Origin: Sulfurimonas sp.
GTDB lineage: Bacteria > Campylobacterota > Campylobacteria > Campylobacterales > Sulfurimonadaceae
DNA length: 5,558 nt
Reading direction: 5' to 3'
Assembly: GCA_027083475.1 (NCBI GenBank)
Contig: JALWON010000188.1
Location: forward strand, 1 to 5,558
Shown: positions 4,837-5,558 of the stretch, piece by piece
Numbering within the stretch: the stretch's first letter is position 1
How the letters are laid out: the number at the start of each line of letters is the position of its first letter
The notes under the pieces: generated by a model
What the model was told of the DNA's origin: nothing
Database searches by the model: none
The model's input: only the letters and a program-made list of their open reading frames with translations
Position numbers and translations under genes: made by a program

Positions 4837-5558
4837 CTATATATGTTTTAACCTCTGTTTTTGTTATACTCTCTCGCTCATACAAAACTTTTTGCACCTT
4901 TTGTGTAACATCTTGAAGTGTTCCAAGCAACTCCCTGCACTCATGGAGTAACCGTGACATAATCTCCTCTTCTTCCGATGATGAAACGAGTAGTGTTGCT
5001 CCCATGCCATACTCTTGGCACATCTTTTTTACAAGTGCTTTGGCTTCATCTAAATCATTTTTTGCATGACTTGTATGTTCACCATAAGCAAGATCACAAG
5101 CAACAATACCCCCAAGCAGCATTTTTACCCTTGCTTCTAACTCCTGTTGTAAAAGGGCATCCCCAGTTGCAGGAGTCAGTTTTTCACTTGCGAGCATCAG
5201 TTTTTCAAAAGACAAATCATAATATGTTGCAAGCACTACTTTCCCCGCTTGGTAGGCAATATGATAGGCTTTTTGTCTCTCATTTAAAATCTGTAATTTT
5301 TTCTTACCAAACATCACTTTGTCTTTCACTTGGTTAAAATGTTCCAGTTCTACATGAAAACTATTTTGTCTAAGTGCGAGAAGTGCGGCTTCATTCACAA
5401 GAGCGGCAAGCGCTGCCCCATTAAAACCAACTGTCATATTTGCAACAACTTTCACATCAACTTCATGGGGTACTTTTTCTAAATATTTTTTCAAAATCGA
5501 AGCGCGTTCACTCTTTGTAGGCAACTCAACAAAAATACGTCGATCAAATCTCCCCGCT
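4823..5558 (-). CDS. FtsH-like AAA+ ATPase with a degenerate peptidase domain, 5' end outside the window
   Basis: The 244 visible codons are the C-terminal part of an FtsH/M41-type protein; the Walker motifs and any membrane segments lie beyond the window edge. The fragment begins in the second region of homology with GRFDRR, the arginine fingers, then FVELPTKSERASILKKYL. The helical lid follows with GFNGAALAALVNEAALLALRQN. The peptidase-like domain has 'VKDKVMFGKKK', but where FtsH has HEAGH this protein has YQAGK, so both zinc histidines and the catalytic glutamate are gone. LLGGIVACDLAYGEHTS and the NDLDEA segment (aspartate zinc-ligand position) remain recognisable. It is therefore probably a chaperone or unfoldase-like ATPase, not a protease. 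The rest of the domain is intact, arguing against a pseudogene. The open frame continues upstream of the TTG at 5524, so that is not the start. It overlaps bioV by 14 nt. Confidence 0.9.
   Translation of the reverse strand, partial: AGRFDRRIFVELPTKSERASILKKYLEKVPHEVDVKVVANMTVGFNGAALAALVNEAALLALRQNSFHVELEHFNQVKDKVMFGKKKLQILNERQKAYHIAYQAGKVVLATYYDLSFEKLMLASEKLTPATGDALLQQELEARVKMLLGGIVACDLAYGEHTSHAKNDLDEAKALVKKMCQEYGMGATLLVSSSEEEEIMSRLLHECRELLGTLQDVTQKVQKVLYERESITKTEVKTYIDAVL

Noticed and set aside
5522..5524. TTG at 5524 as the start of the FtsH-like gene
   Set aside because: The same frame is open to the window edge and encodes the conserved GRFDRR arginine-finger region just upstream, so the TTG is an internal leucine codon.

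Overview
The window looks like chromosomal DNA of a Campylobacterota (epsilonproteobacterial) species, probably a free-living Sulfurimonas-type organism. The grounds are AT-rich DNA, a FliL flagellar protein, the short BioV type of pimeloyl-ACP methyl ester esterase known from Helicobacter, a MogA, and promoters with TATAAT-like -10 boxes but no clear -35. The genus is an inference. Protein names come from recognised motifs and remembered family sequences; no search was run.

Left part (1-968). The last 22 codons of thiS (thiamine sulfur carrier) enter on the + strand and converge on fliL. Two hairpins lie at the junction. On the - strand come a small unrecognised protein (708-968) and then fliL (124-675), 32 nt apart, each with a good Shine-Dalgarno.

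Middle (969-2714). Between the small gene and radA sits the most unusual object in the window, a 222-nt element at 1017-1238. Its 36-bp near-perfect terminal inverted repeats enclose a long imperfect hairpin and a second 18-bp hairpin, so about four fifths of its bases can pair. It has no credible protein and looks like a MITE or a structured intergenic repeat. Its right arm contains the radA stop codon. RadA/Sms (1234-2580) is intact. Upstream, a compact divergent region holds a radA promoter, a 23-nt palindrome (11+1+11) and an extended -10 for the next gene.

Right part (2715-5558). A divergent member of the oxygen-dependent coproporphyrinogen III oxidase (HemF) family is on the + strand. 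It converges with a - strand run of an FtsH-like AAA+ ATPase, bioV and mogA. The ATPase and bioV genes overlap by 14 nt; bioV and mogA are 14 nt apart. The ATPase is cut by the window edge. It keeps the arginine-finger region but has lost the HEXXH zinc motif of FtsH peptidases, so it is probably proteolytically dead.

The genes do not form one pathway. They are housekeeping functions (thiamine, flagellum, recombination repair, tetrapyrrole, biotin, molybdenum cofactor) in short transcription units. The points worth following are the structured element, the degenerate FtsH homologue, the divergent HemF and the palindromic operator candidate beside it.
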